From assembly GCA_964036295.1 (NCBI GenBank), contig OZ038465.1, positions 11,072,167 through 11,136,166 on the forward strand: a stretch of DNA of 64,000 nt, in the 5' to 3' direction. A program made the translations under genes and the position numbers. Positions 10,022 to 21,100 of this stretch are shown here, piece by piece. Numbering within the stretch: the first letter of the stretch is position 1; each line of letters starts with the position of its first letter. Source of the DNA: Plumapathes pennacea. Lineage: Eukaryota; Cnidaria; Anthozoa; Antipatharia; Myriopathidae. Below the pieces are notes generated by a model, which saw nothing but the letters and a program-made list of their open reading frames with translations, was not told where the DNA came from and made no database searches.

Positions 10022-11322
10022 TTAACCATTCTGAAAGAAACAAAAAAAAAAAAAAAAAAAAAAACTTAAGAATCTATCTACTGCTTTGTGACACTATCTA
10101 TAATTGAACGATTGTTCCTAGTATTAAAAGTAATCAATTTTTAATCAGTGACAGCAGAAAAAATATAGTAGCATTACAGACAGCCAGGGTAGACCTTGGG
10201 TGATGTGATGCATAGCTAACAGAGGCGAACTAAACTCTACCTTCCAACTCCTGGACCGTCAAATGAAACCTAAAGGCGTGACACAGCCAAATAGAAACAA
10301 AAAGCTCTCAGTGAGTACATTCAAGTAGCAGTGTTCACCTAAAATATACAACTCCTGAACTGTCTAACGATGTGACCATTGGTTTAAATGAAATCTCTCA
10401 ATGGATACATTCTAAATAACTGACATGGGCTCGTGTTTAAAGGAGTCTAGTGGTTTTACATTTATATTTCTATATTTGCACAGATGAAAAGGACAGAAAG
10501 GAATAAAAGATAAACAGTGTTTTGGGGTAAAAAATGCGACTTACCGTGGGGTAACAGCAACCGGTACTGCAACCCAACCCAGGTTCGAAGCCCTCCGGGA
10601 ATTCACATTCATTTGGAGGAGCCACACAGTATCCTCCCACGCTTTCACAAAGGGTCTTTTTAGCTGTTGGCGGGATAAAGTAATCAGTATTCCAAGTTAT
10701 AGCAAAGAAGACCTTTTACTGGTGATAGTTTGCGTGCCGCAACTGCCGGCGGGCACATTCATATACAAAAAATGGCGGATTTCAAGTATTCTCGTATTTT
10801 TTTCTCTCTCTCTCTTTAAAAAAAGAAAGCTCAACACACTCGAAAAGTTTATTGAATATGGCAAGTAGCTACATGCAGTTGAGGTTGATAAATTACAACG
10901 TAAACATCTTGGAAAAGGCGATCTCCCGGATGTAAGTATACACGTGGGCTTGCAAAGCACTGACACTACATGACTTCCTCCACCCAGGCATGCAAATTTA
11001 ACCAAGCCCCTCGTACCCATTACGGCGCATGCTTGACTGAGGAAGCTGGAAACTTGGCGGGCAGAGTGGAGAAATTCTTCTTTGGTCATAGTAATTTAAT
11101 TATGTAGAAACAAAATCAGGCTCAGCAGAGATGCATTTCTTTGACAGACTGGCCAGTATGCGTGACTTATTGCGGTCGCATATTAAAAAGAATTAAAGTC
11201 AACGCCTTACTGACGTATGGATGTCGCGGCTCATCAAAATGGACGCCCCTACATTGACCAATGACAATGAACGTCGCCACAGCGAGGAGAGTCAGACATA
11301 AGTTACTCTTCGACACACTCAT
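10022..11322 (-). CDS. Secreted small cysteine-rich peptide, defensin-like, 79 aa
   Basis: A three-exon gene assembled from the sequence: 11211-11322, 10545-10663 and 10022-10030. Junctions are phase 1 and phase 0, with consensus donors GTAAGG and GTAAGT. The first exon encodes a typical signal peptide: a short polar start, then a core such as LCLTLLAVATFIVIG, with likely cleavage around residues 24-26. Exon 2 holds all mature cysteines, spaced C-x6-C-x6-C-x11-C-x3-C-C, including a G-G-Y-C step and a terminal GCCYP. Exon 3 adds two residues and the stop. The six-cysteine layout ending in CC recalls beta/big defensins and also some cnidarian peptide toxins or SCRiPs, but the spacing does not match any family I can name. 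Role (antimicrobial, toxin or signalling) is unknown. A good acceptor sits one base before the ATG, so a non-coding first exon probably exists. Confidence 0.75.
10042..10064. repeat. Homopolymer A23 (T23 on the minus strand)
   Basis: On the minus strand this T-run directly leads into TTTGTTTCTTTCAG, the acceptor of exon 3 of the secreted peptide gene. It may act as an extended polypyrimidine tract. Confidence 0.85.
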
Positions 11323-12748
11323 CCTGCAGGAAAGAAAAAACGAGCGTCAAAAAGCAACCCTTCTCTCCTAAAGGTATATTCATGCGTCACGCTCGCTCAC
11401 TTACTCAGTTTTACTCAACGGTTTGAGAGTTTGGCGAGAGAATCTCTGGCAACCGGGGCCGTACACAAACTCATGGAACAAAAACACAGAGATGGATATA
11501 GAGACGGCAGAGTTTTAGGGAGATCAAGATACAAATGGCCACTAAACAGACACGAACAAAGAGTGGGAAGAAACTGCAGGACTCAGAGTAACTGCGGGCG
11601 AGATAGAGGCGGGGGAATAATGGAGAAAAAAAACTGAGATACATGTAGATTGATAGCTAGAGAGGCAGAGATAGCAGAGATTGAGATTAAACTGGGAAAA
11701 GAAACAAAGACACTTAGGGTACATTCTTTTGGGACTATTCCTATTCCGTAATAGGAATAACAGAATACTAATTTCCAAACATATCAGACTTTGCGCTCTT
11801 CCTAAAACAATAGTTGATGTGACAACCACGACAAAGCTAATTACCGGCTATTTTTTGCGTTCCGAATAAACCGCTGTTCTGCAATTCTACTATCGGGAGC
11901 AGAATGGACAGTGAACTATGTTTGGTTCATTCCGGAGTCAGAATAGGTCCAAAAAGAACACGATTGCCGTCTATTCCGAAACAGGAATAGACACGGACGG
12001 ACGTACATATATAGACATAACAGATACAGGACATAAGGCAGGGACGGAGACATTATACCAGAGACAGATGGAGCCCGCGTAGTCAGAGCCCGCATAGTCA
12101 AAGACGGACCAGATAGACATTAACGAAGACAGGGACAGTGATGATATAGGCAGGGTCAGAGACAGGACCGACAGTGAATTAAACACTGACAGAGATAGAA
12201 ATGAATCAGATTTAAGGGGCCTTACAGAAAAGTAGTATAAAGGTTGGAAATAGCCAGTTGTCGCACCTTTGAGCTTGCTGTAGTTCTCCGAGTCGTATGT
12301 CCTGCAGCTGGCATAAAACCGTAATGGCAACCCGGTTAATATAGTCGCGCGGGTAGAAGCATTTAGTTTTTAATTATGTATACCGGGGGCTATTTCCTGG
12401 CGATTGAGAGAGATAACATGCTCCCGCGTTCAAATAACCACTTCTCAGGTTTTCTTCTTTGTTTAGCAGTTTTTTTTGTTCCCTGTTTCTTTCTCGAAGT
12501 TCTTTTCCTTTTTGCTATTGTCGGAAGCGGTAGAAGGGGTTGGTAATGCAAGGCTTTGTGGTATCGCGTCTATGATATCGTGAAACTAATTGTGTATTTT
12601 CAAGCGCATAGTATAAACGAAGCAGTCAGTTTTGGTGCCACAAAGTCATGAAAAAGTGGCATAAAAAATAAGTAATATAGATGCTGAGTGATATATGCTA
12701 TCATTTCCGATAAAAAGGTATCCCTAAAAGCAAAGGAAAATACAGGAA
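11323..12748. other. Intergenic, upstream of the secreted peptide gene
   Basis: No coding signal found. At 11730-11995 several copies of a TATTCCG...AGGAATA palindrome occur (about 11737-11761 and 11970-11991), suggesting a decayed inverted-repeat element. The stretch 11470-12200 is purine-rich, with many GACAGA/GATAGA steps. Confidence 0.4.
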
Positions 12749-12962
12749 GGAAGCTGTCAAGATAAATGACTGTGAAAACATCCATATATCTCAGTTGTCA
12801 GCGTTTGATGATAATCAGTTGTCAAATTGCATCCATTGAAACGTTTTGCGTTAAAGGAAGCTGTCAAGATAAATGACTGTGAAAACATCCATATATCTCA
12901 GTTGTCAGCGTTTGATGATAATCAGTTGTCAAATTGCATCCATTGAAACGTTTTGCGTTAAA
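12749..12962. repeat. Perfect 107-bp tandem duplication, 2 copies
   Basis: Copy 1 is 12749-12855 and copy 2 is 12856-12962. Both start GGAAGCTGTCAAGATAAATG and end with TTTTGCGTTAAA. I see no difference between them, so the duplication is recent or maintained. It abuts the inverted-repeat element that starts at 12961. Confidence 0.9.
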
Positions 12963-13203
12963 GGCCCGAGCAAACAAACGCAACACGTCACAACATCGCG
13001 GCCCAACAATGTTACCCAAAAACTCTGCGCGAAACCCCCGTACAGTGTTGTTGGAGGCCGGAATTAAAAGCCCAATGAAAATAGACGATGAAAAACGCGA
13101 AAATGCAACGCAAATGCTGCTCTTACACAGTCGCATGAAGCATTCAGTGCACAATATTGGGCGATGTTGTGCCAACATGTTGCGTTCGTTTGCTGGGCCT
13201 TTA
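12961..13203. mobile_element. MITE with AAGGCCC-AGCAAAC-AACGCAACA terminal inverted repeats
   Basis: The left end AAGGCCCGAGCAAACAAACG is mirrored at the right as TTGCGTTCGTTTGCTGGGCCTT with few mismatches. The subterminal ACATCGCGGCCCAACAATG / GGGCGATGTTGTGCCAACATG parts also pair. It has no ORF of its own. Confidence 0.75.
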
Positions 13204-14440
13204 GGATTGAGAGTTTTTACTTGACAAAAGCAAATTTAACTTCACCACCTGTACCAAAATGTTTCATTTCTAAAATGTCAAATTAAAACTAAAAATACCC
13301 GAATATTGTGCTATTGCATGGGGAGCAAGCTTATAAATGACTCATGAACTTAAGATTCATGTGTTAAAATTTGAAGTCGTAGCGGGACAGCCTAAAAATG
13401 GCAGCGAAAATGTTGTAAATGTACTTCTGTGAACCATGCCATTTCTCAGAACTGAGCTCCATTCCCAGTGGGAATTCAAGAAAGATACATGAAACTTATT
13501 CCATCTTTAGGAGCTATTTCAAAGCAAGGAAATATAGCACTCGGAAATGAACGCAGCTGTAAGTTTTTTAGTATGTGCACAATCACTCGCGTACAAAAAC
13601 TGAGAAGTTTCGAACTGGAAGGCATCCCTCAGACTTTCAGCAGTTACCGTCAAAACCAGAATGTGCGTTACATAGAGTTTTTGTCTGTTCACCGTTGATT
13701 AGCTTTATCGTCTCTCAAAAGTCGAACACACAAAAAAGTGTACTGAGAAACACTGTACAATACCCTCGAAATTCCTTTGATCGGAAAAAACGGCGCCGTA
13801 ATACTGTAGGATGCGAAACTACTGGTGAGATCTGTCGGTTACATTTGCAAAGACTCTAATGGGGGCAGGCGTTTTATCAATACCAGCACAATTTTCATAG
13901 TCCAGCTGGATCTGTGTCCTTGTTTTGGGTGCATTTATATAAAAGTTCTGAGTACACGGAAGAAAAGTTTGACTGACTTTCGAGCACAGTCCTATATCTT
14001 GAAATCGTTCAACCGGTCATTGACGTCATTGTGACCACAAAAAGTTACCACCAACAACAACACACGCTTTGTTTGCGCTAAAATGAAGGCCGTGCATTTG
14101 GTTTGCTGGAGTTTCACTTGATACAATCGCGCATGCACGTCTATCAGTCAGCGGGTAAAAGGTGATTAGTTTTAGATTAGTCTGAGCAGCGCGTGGGTCG
14201 AGGAAAATGGCTGCACGTACCAAACAGGAACAGCTTCCTCACCCCACCCCTCACAGAAAATCCTCGCCCCAGACCCTATTCTGCAAGCTTGGTTAACCCA
14301 CTTAAAAGTACGATTAGTTCTGCTTGGCCTGAGCGTATTTTACCTAGTAGCCTAGTTTAACCACCGATTATCATGTCTTCGTTCTGTCCTTGAATATATA
14401 TATTAAAACACGTTCTCGACAACTCGCGTACTTGCAGACG
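13204..14440. other. Intergenic, upstream of the Rab gene
   Basis: Only short overlapping ORFs without recognisable domains or splice structure. No repeat with clear ends was seen. The last few hundred bases are likely promoter sequence. Confidence 0.4.
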
Positions 14441-14448
14441 TGACGTCA
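14441..14448. promoter_or_regulatory. Palindromic CRE (TGACGTCA) upstream of the Rab gene
   Basis: A full 8-bp CREB/ATF site lies 112 bp before the ATG. It is followed by GCGGGAACGCGC, which has an E2F-like core. The match is exact; function is inferred. Confidence 0.45.
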
Positions 14449-14560
14449 TAATAGCGGGAACGCGCAAAATTCATTTTCGGCTGCGAACTCAAGGTGGTAA
14501 GAGGTGTTGTTTTTTTATGCGGAAAGAGGAGTCCTTGCCTAGAGAAAGGCGTTCCATGTA

Positions 14561-17229
14561 ATGACAGAGATCGATTCGAGCGACTCCTTTGATTATCTCT
14601 TCAAAGTTGTTCTTATTGGAGATCCTGGGGTTGGGAAGACATGTCTTGTGCAGCGTTTCAAGAGTGGCACGTTTGTCGAACGGCATGGAAGCACAATCGG
14701 TGTGGATTTTACAATGAAAACTGTCCAAGTAGGTGACAAGCGGGTAAAGGTAAGTTGAAATTGGCTTCGTTCTGAAGATCTTCAGAACAGCAGTATAGAT
14801 ACACCAGATGCCATTCGACTGTTTGTAACATGCATGCGGCCGTTCTTGCATGTGCGGTTTGTTTACATTTCGCGTTATTTCAGCTGCGCCAATTTTTCCT
14901 TTATTCTAGCTCTCAATATTCTAATTCTCGTTTAACCAACTCACGGAATATCCCGAATTTCAATTCTATCAGAGGCTGTCATCGTTGTAATTTTTGTCGA
15001 TCAACACGAATGAACCAGAACAGTCGTGGAGAATTGCTTGTGCATGTACGGTTTCGCACGCACGCAGCTATTTTTAAAATATTTTGCTACTGATCAGAAC
15101 TCGACTTTCATTTTGCAGAGGTTTCGTACTGCCATTTATGTCAACATTATTAGGTGCTGTGTGAATCTAAAAGAATATTCGGGAAACAAGCGAAGGTTCT
15201 TTGTAAACTTTCTTATGTAAAAGGCCAGGAGCTGTACTTAAAATTTCATGCGTTATTTGTAAGCAAGGGTTCTGTTGTGGAGAATATGTAAATTTGTAAA
15301 CTAGAGTAAAAGTTGCTGGTCATAGATGGTTAGGAACAAATATGCATTGGTATAAGAATAAGAAAAGCTGGATTGTTTCGATGTTTTCCTGGAGAGAAGT
15401 CAGGTGATTCGAATGCGAAGTTCTGAGAAATTATTTGATATCACAGTTTGGTATCAGGTTGCTATTTGGTGCTTGTTATTCAGCGGATCAATTTATAATG
15501 TTGACTCGTGTTTCAGGCAGTGACTACTACACATTATTTTGTTTTCCAAACATAAAAGTGCCGGACAATGCCAGCTTGAGGTGTTTTTAGTGCAATAATT
15601 TATTTTGAAAGAAGTCTCATTAGTGTTAAAATAATAACAAGGTTGCAGGGATCTGTTTCATTTGCAAGTATAATATTGAAGACAAAACAACATATGTTGT
15701 ATACTGATGTAACACCAAAGCATTATTTGTGTATGTATTTCCATGTTATCTTTATGTGAAGATCTTTTTTAACTTATTGAAGTAAATACAGTACTGGTAC
15801 ACATTTTAAAACCACAATAATTTAATGCTAAACAACAACAGCTGCGAGAACTACTTGGTGTTGGTCAACATCAGTGTATTGGTGAAACAGAATGGTTATC
15901 ACACAAAAACTGTATTACAGTATTAATTGGGGAAAGGTGATTATAGACATGGATACACTATGTGATGTAAAGAATGTTCACTTGGCATTTCCAGTTTTAG
16001 GCCTTCATCAGAATACCAAAAAAGATATATATATTCTGGGGAATTACACTAATATACCTACAAAAACTGGCTAACATTATATGTTTTTAAGATTGTTTTG
16101 CCTTAGCAGAAATAATTGAGAGTAATTACTGCAATTATTTATTCGATTTTTAAATTTTGCTTGTCCATCTTACAAAAACTGCAAATTTCAAATTTCAAGT
16201 TCATATACATATAGTGTTTATTGGTCCATTTAATTCTGAATTTGGTTTGATCTTTCCAGAGGGTTTTTTTTATTTGTTTGCTAGCAAGCAACTAATTCAG
16301 TGATGTTTTTTTATAACTCTGTAATCTTTGAAATTTTATATGTTTTAGCTGCAAGTGTGGGATACAGCTGGGCAGGAGCGCTTTCGGACAATAACTCAGA
16401 GCTATTATAGAAGTGCAAATGGAGTGATCATAACGTATGATATAAGCAACAAAGACACTTTTAAAAATGTTGTGCACTGGACAGAGGATGTGAAGAAGTA
16501 TGCCCTTCCAAATGTCTTCAAGATTCTTGTTGGGAATAAAAAGGACTTGGAAGCCATCAGAGAAGTGCCACTTGAAGATGCGCAGAACTATGCTTCGCAC
16601 CATGGCATGGCTGATGTATTGGAAACCTCCGCAAAGGTAGAATAATCATTGTTCTAGTTTTGCATCAAAACATTAACTGTCATACACTGTTGAATTTAAT
16701 AGTGTCCTGTCCCTTGACTAGGTGCCTTAATGGCTGTTGAATGTGAAATTTGAAATAAGCACCCCTTCCTCCTCTCTCTAAAAATTACAATAAGAAAAGT
16801 ATTGTGTACTCCAGTTGTATTACTGTATAACTTGTGTTTTGTTTAAAAATTGACATCTTCTCTTCTAACTCATAGTGTTTGTTATGTTCGTGTGTGTGCA
16901 AAGCATAACAGCTCCTGTTTAAATCCTAGTTCCATGTCTTTATTTTGAATTGTGATTTTTTTAAGTTTATGCTGTTATAGGGCCATTGGTACAGGAAAAT
17001 AAAAAGACAAACCTTTTTGATCTTACAAACTTTAAATTATTTAAATAAATGTATATATGTCTTGTTATTTTTCCCCCAGGATGCAACAAATGTGGAGAAT
17101 GCTTTCTTACGGATGGCTACAGAACTGAAGAAAGGATATGAGGGAGAGTCTAGCATACGACCCATGGATGATGGAGGTGTGCTGCTAGATTCTAGGAAAG
17201 TCGGTTCAAAGTGGGGCTGCTGTAGCTAG
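14561..17229 (+). CDS. Rab small GTPase, Rab43/Rab19 clade, 3 exons, 208 aa
   Basis: Membrane-trafficking GTPase of the Rab43/Rab19 group, which acts at the Golgi and related compartments in animals. Exons are 14561-14749, 16349-16636 and 17080-17229, all phase 0. Motifs: P-loop GDPGVGKT (20-27), switch I with [13 protein letters not shown], switch [20 protein letters not shown] (from 67), base-binding NKKD (126-129) and ETSAK (155-159). The C-terminus is WGCCS, a double-cysteine geranylgeranylation end. The DYLFK N-terminus and [11 protein letters not shown] are close to human RAB43 as I remember it, so I favour Rab43, but Rab19 is not excluded. The long first intron (14750-16348) holds no other gene that I can see. 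Confidence 0.93.
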
Positions 17230-17778
17230 TACATAATTACAAAATTAACTTAAAGATTCAGATGTTGTTGCAAGCTCATATAAATTAATGTAAAAAGCAT
17301 CAGTTAAAAAAACTTGTACATTTTTGTGTAGCATTTTCTCTTGTGTGGGATTCAGTCGGACGACAAAATTACTGTACTCAGACAATGTGCAGCACAAACT
17401 ATTAAATCATTAACATCCAAAATGCACAACTGCAACAACTCTGTTTACTTTTCAATATATTTGAAATATTTGACAACTTTCAGACCAGACAGCCAACATA
17501 AGAAAAATTGTTTTCATGAAACTTGTTATGCTAGTCATGTAAGTCACGCCAAAAAGCATCGCTCATCTCAGTATAAACAAAGGTTAGTCAGTGGAAAGCG
17601 AACAATCATACATACCCAGAAACATTCTGTCAGTTGGCAGTAATTTTTTTAAAATCTGATCCATGATACAATATTGACCTTTGATTTAATTTATTAGGCC
17701 AAGCCAACATTAGTTTTGATAATAATAAATATAATATAATGTCTGATATGAAAGTTAACTGAAAGTTGAGAAGGGTGG

Positions 17779-17784
17779 AATAAA
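17779..17784 (+). terminator. Candidate poly(A) signal for the Rab gene
   Basis: AATAAA about 550 bp after the stop. A minus-strand AATAAA for DDX20 lies only 10 bp away at 17794-17799. Another plus-strand copy is at 17916. Confidence 0.35.
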
Positions 17785-17793
17785 AATTGTGAT

Positions 17794-17799
17794 TTTATT
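17794..17799 (-). terminator. Candidate poly(A) signal for DDX20
   Basis: AATAAA on the minus strand about 360 bp beyond the DDX20 stop. A further copy lies at 17690-17695. Which one is used cannot be told from sequence. Confidence 0.35.
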
Positions 17800-18161
17800 C
17801 ATGGTACAAATATGTACAATGTAATGTTGCCTGCCTGTGAACAAAAATACAGTACGCACTGCCATTTCCTATACACACTGTACTGCATATTTCATATTTT
17901 CCAAATTGGTCACTTAATAAACTCATCAGTTTTGATCATCCATTGTCAAAAGTAAATGTGAATCAGCAGAGGAAACTTCCAACTCCTGAATATTAGTTAG
18001 TCCTATGAAACCTGAAGATTGTGTCCACTCAAACGATTACTTTATCAACTCTAACAGCAGCTAGTGTTCATGTTGCTGAGCAGAGTTTGCAATATTTTGA
18101 CAGTGTAAGGGTGAAATTTACCCAAATATTACATGTGCACTATTATTCTGTTCAAGACGAA

Positions 18162-21100
18162 TCAAGCTGGGTGCCCATACTGATAAGGCCTGGGGAATCT
18201 CATTTCCAGGAAAGCTCTAACATAACTGCACTGCCTGAAATAAGCATTCCTCCAGGAATGTTCCCAACCATTTTCCTGTGATCTCTCCAAGTTGAGACTC
18301 GATGCCGGAAATGCCCCAAGAGAATATGTTTGGCCATAGTTATAGTTGTTGTACTCTTGCCTCAGTGAACTGTGTGGGTGGAATGGTTCATTGTATGGGC
18401 TGAACTGGTGCATCTGTGCTGGATTGTTCCACCAGGAGAAATTCTGTGAATTCTGGTTGTCTATAAAATGCCCTCCTTTCAGTTCATTTGTGTTACACTG
18501 AGAATGGCTTTGGCAACTTCCTGTGGTGCTGGTGTGGTTCACACCTTGCCATGCTGGCTGTAATCTGTCTCTATAGCATTCATATCCAGTTTCTTCAGGT
18601 CTTGCACAGGATCCCTGTACTGTAGAACACTGCTCATCTACATAAGCACTATGCCATTTTGAGGCTGTCTGTAAACAACCACTAGATGAGAGGACTTGAT
18701 GTGTGGCACTTCTTTCATCGCTTGATTTCCTGCTGTATAGATTTGTAGATATTTCCTTCTCAGGGGCATCACTTCTGTTGGCTTTCTGGCATTTCTTGTT
18801 CCTGCTTAACAATACTTCGGCATTCCCTAACATTTGCAAGTCCAATGCATACTCTGGGCTTTCATCTTCCTCAAGATTGTCACAGTTTCCTAAATTAATA
18901 CTTCCCATAACCAACTGTTGAGCAAATGATTTTGTAAGATACTCCTCAAAGTCTTTGTCAAACTCTTCACTAGGTGGAAGAGATTCTTTTTCTGAACTTG
19001 AGCTGTTCTCACTTGAAGACTCCAGCATCTCTTGCCCTGTGATGCACTCATCCTCACGGTCACTTAAGTGGAGGGAGAGGCTTCCTGTAACACTGCCAGG
19101 TGGCATTGGAGCATTTGCTTCACTACCCGAAGCTCTCAAACACTCATTTTTAACGCCATCACTGTGCTCTTTACTAGTTTCTCCTCCTGTGCACCAGAGA
19201 TTAGGATTCTGGGTTGCCTTGAAACTGGCACTTATGTCATCAAAAGTGTTTTCACTTACAAAATTAGACTTCTGGTTATAAAACTCTGAACCAGCTGGTA
19301 CCTCTTTAAAGTTATTCACCACTTGCTCACCTTTGATACAATTTGAAGCACTGTCATTTTTGTTCCCAAGGCTTCTTTTAAGGCTGCAGTCTTGCTTCTT
19401 GGTCTCCCATTTCTTGACATGTCCTTGGTTCCCATCTAATGTCTCTTGATGCAGTATTTCCACTTCAACTGTATCTTTGGTACCATCAATACAGTTCTCT
19501 TCACTTGAGTTTAGCAATACTTCGTCAGTGTATAGAGACTCTGGGATATGATCTAAAAGATTGAAGAGCTCATTTAAATTTGACTTTAACGTCTATGTTT
19601 CTGAGAGTACAATTTAAACAATCAGTGTCATGTTTACCTCTCAGTCAGCTGGTTTGGTATGTATAGATTTTTACTGGCATACAGTACATCATTATATTAC
19701 CATCCACATGTTCTATTTATACCTGGCAGCTGGTCGACTGTTACTCCAATGTCCTTTTCTATGGCTCGGAACCTCTTCTCTTCATCACCACGGGCAACAA
19801 ATGTCACAGCGACACCTCGAGTACCTGGAATCAGAAAATTTTTAAATGTCTGTTTACCAAAAGTCACCAAATGTCATTGATGTATTCTGTGCCGTGGAAT
19901 TCAAACAAAAAATAATACTGTGTTTTGCACCCACCAAATCGCCCTGCCCTTCCTATGCGATGGAGAAGGGTTTCTGTGTCATAAGGGACGTCCATGTTGA
20001 CCACTAAATTCACATGCTCTGCATCAATACCTCGTGCAGTCTGCAAGAAGAAAAGGATGTTGTTCTACATAATAATATAGCAATTTGAAACTTACAGCCT
20101 TAAATAATGCTTTTAAACCCTTTCATTACCAGAGATGCATGTCTATATGTACATCACATAATACCCTGCAGTAGCATAGGGAACTTGGCATGTAAATGAT
20201 TGAAGGATTTTAGTGTTCAAAGGGTTTCTATTCAATACAATCAATATGATAGTTTGCTCAGATGAAGGCTGATTGACTATCGATAATCACTCAGACTCTT
20301 AAAATTAATCTTCTTCAAGAATGTATTTTTATGAGCTCAGGAGTGAAAGTATGGTATTTACATGTATATTATTTTAGTACAGTTACTGATCTGAATTTCC
20401 AATTACCAACCTACAGGTATAGAAATGCAGATATGATATATATATATATATATATATATACATTTAAATGAAAACATAAACAATTATTGTAAAAATAATA
20501 TTTTTACCAAGTCAGTAGATATCAACACCCTGCACTGAAACTGCTTAAGTTTTTCCATGGCTTCAAGCCGCTGAGACTGTGTCTGGCTTCCTGAAAAAAA
20601 AAAAAAAAAAAAAAAGTCTTTAGTATTGAATAATTTTATTGTTAGAAATAATACACATAAAACTGGAAAATAGTTCAGTACTATATTCAAAACAATGGTT
20701 CTTAATTTTCAAGTGGATTTCTGATCTTCCGAACTCTAATTTTTTTAACCTCCCGATAATTCAAACCAAAACTTGTTGCATTTTACCCCTGATTTTTAAA
20801 GCTGTATTAAATTTTTAAACTGTAGTACTGTACATGTTTGAGCTGAGCATGAAAAGCAAAAGAATATTACCAGCAATGTATGCTGCAGGCCATCCTTTGC
20901 GCTGTAGAGTTTGACACAGACTCTGTGCCCTGTGGACACAAAATAATTACCAACACATTAATTTGCAATAATTGTGCTGGAAGTCTGCAGCCAATTCATA
21001 CCCCTTCCTTTGTGTTCATTCCCCGGTGGGCGGTACTCCCATATATTTCCTATACAGGGATGTTCCACCCAATAGGGTATCATTTTCAGGGTCTTCTGTC

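Noticed and set aside
18703..19289. Plus-strand ORFs at 18703-18921, 18955-19281 and 19068-19289
   Set aside because: Antisense shadows of the long DDX20 last exon.
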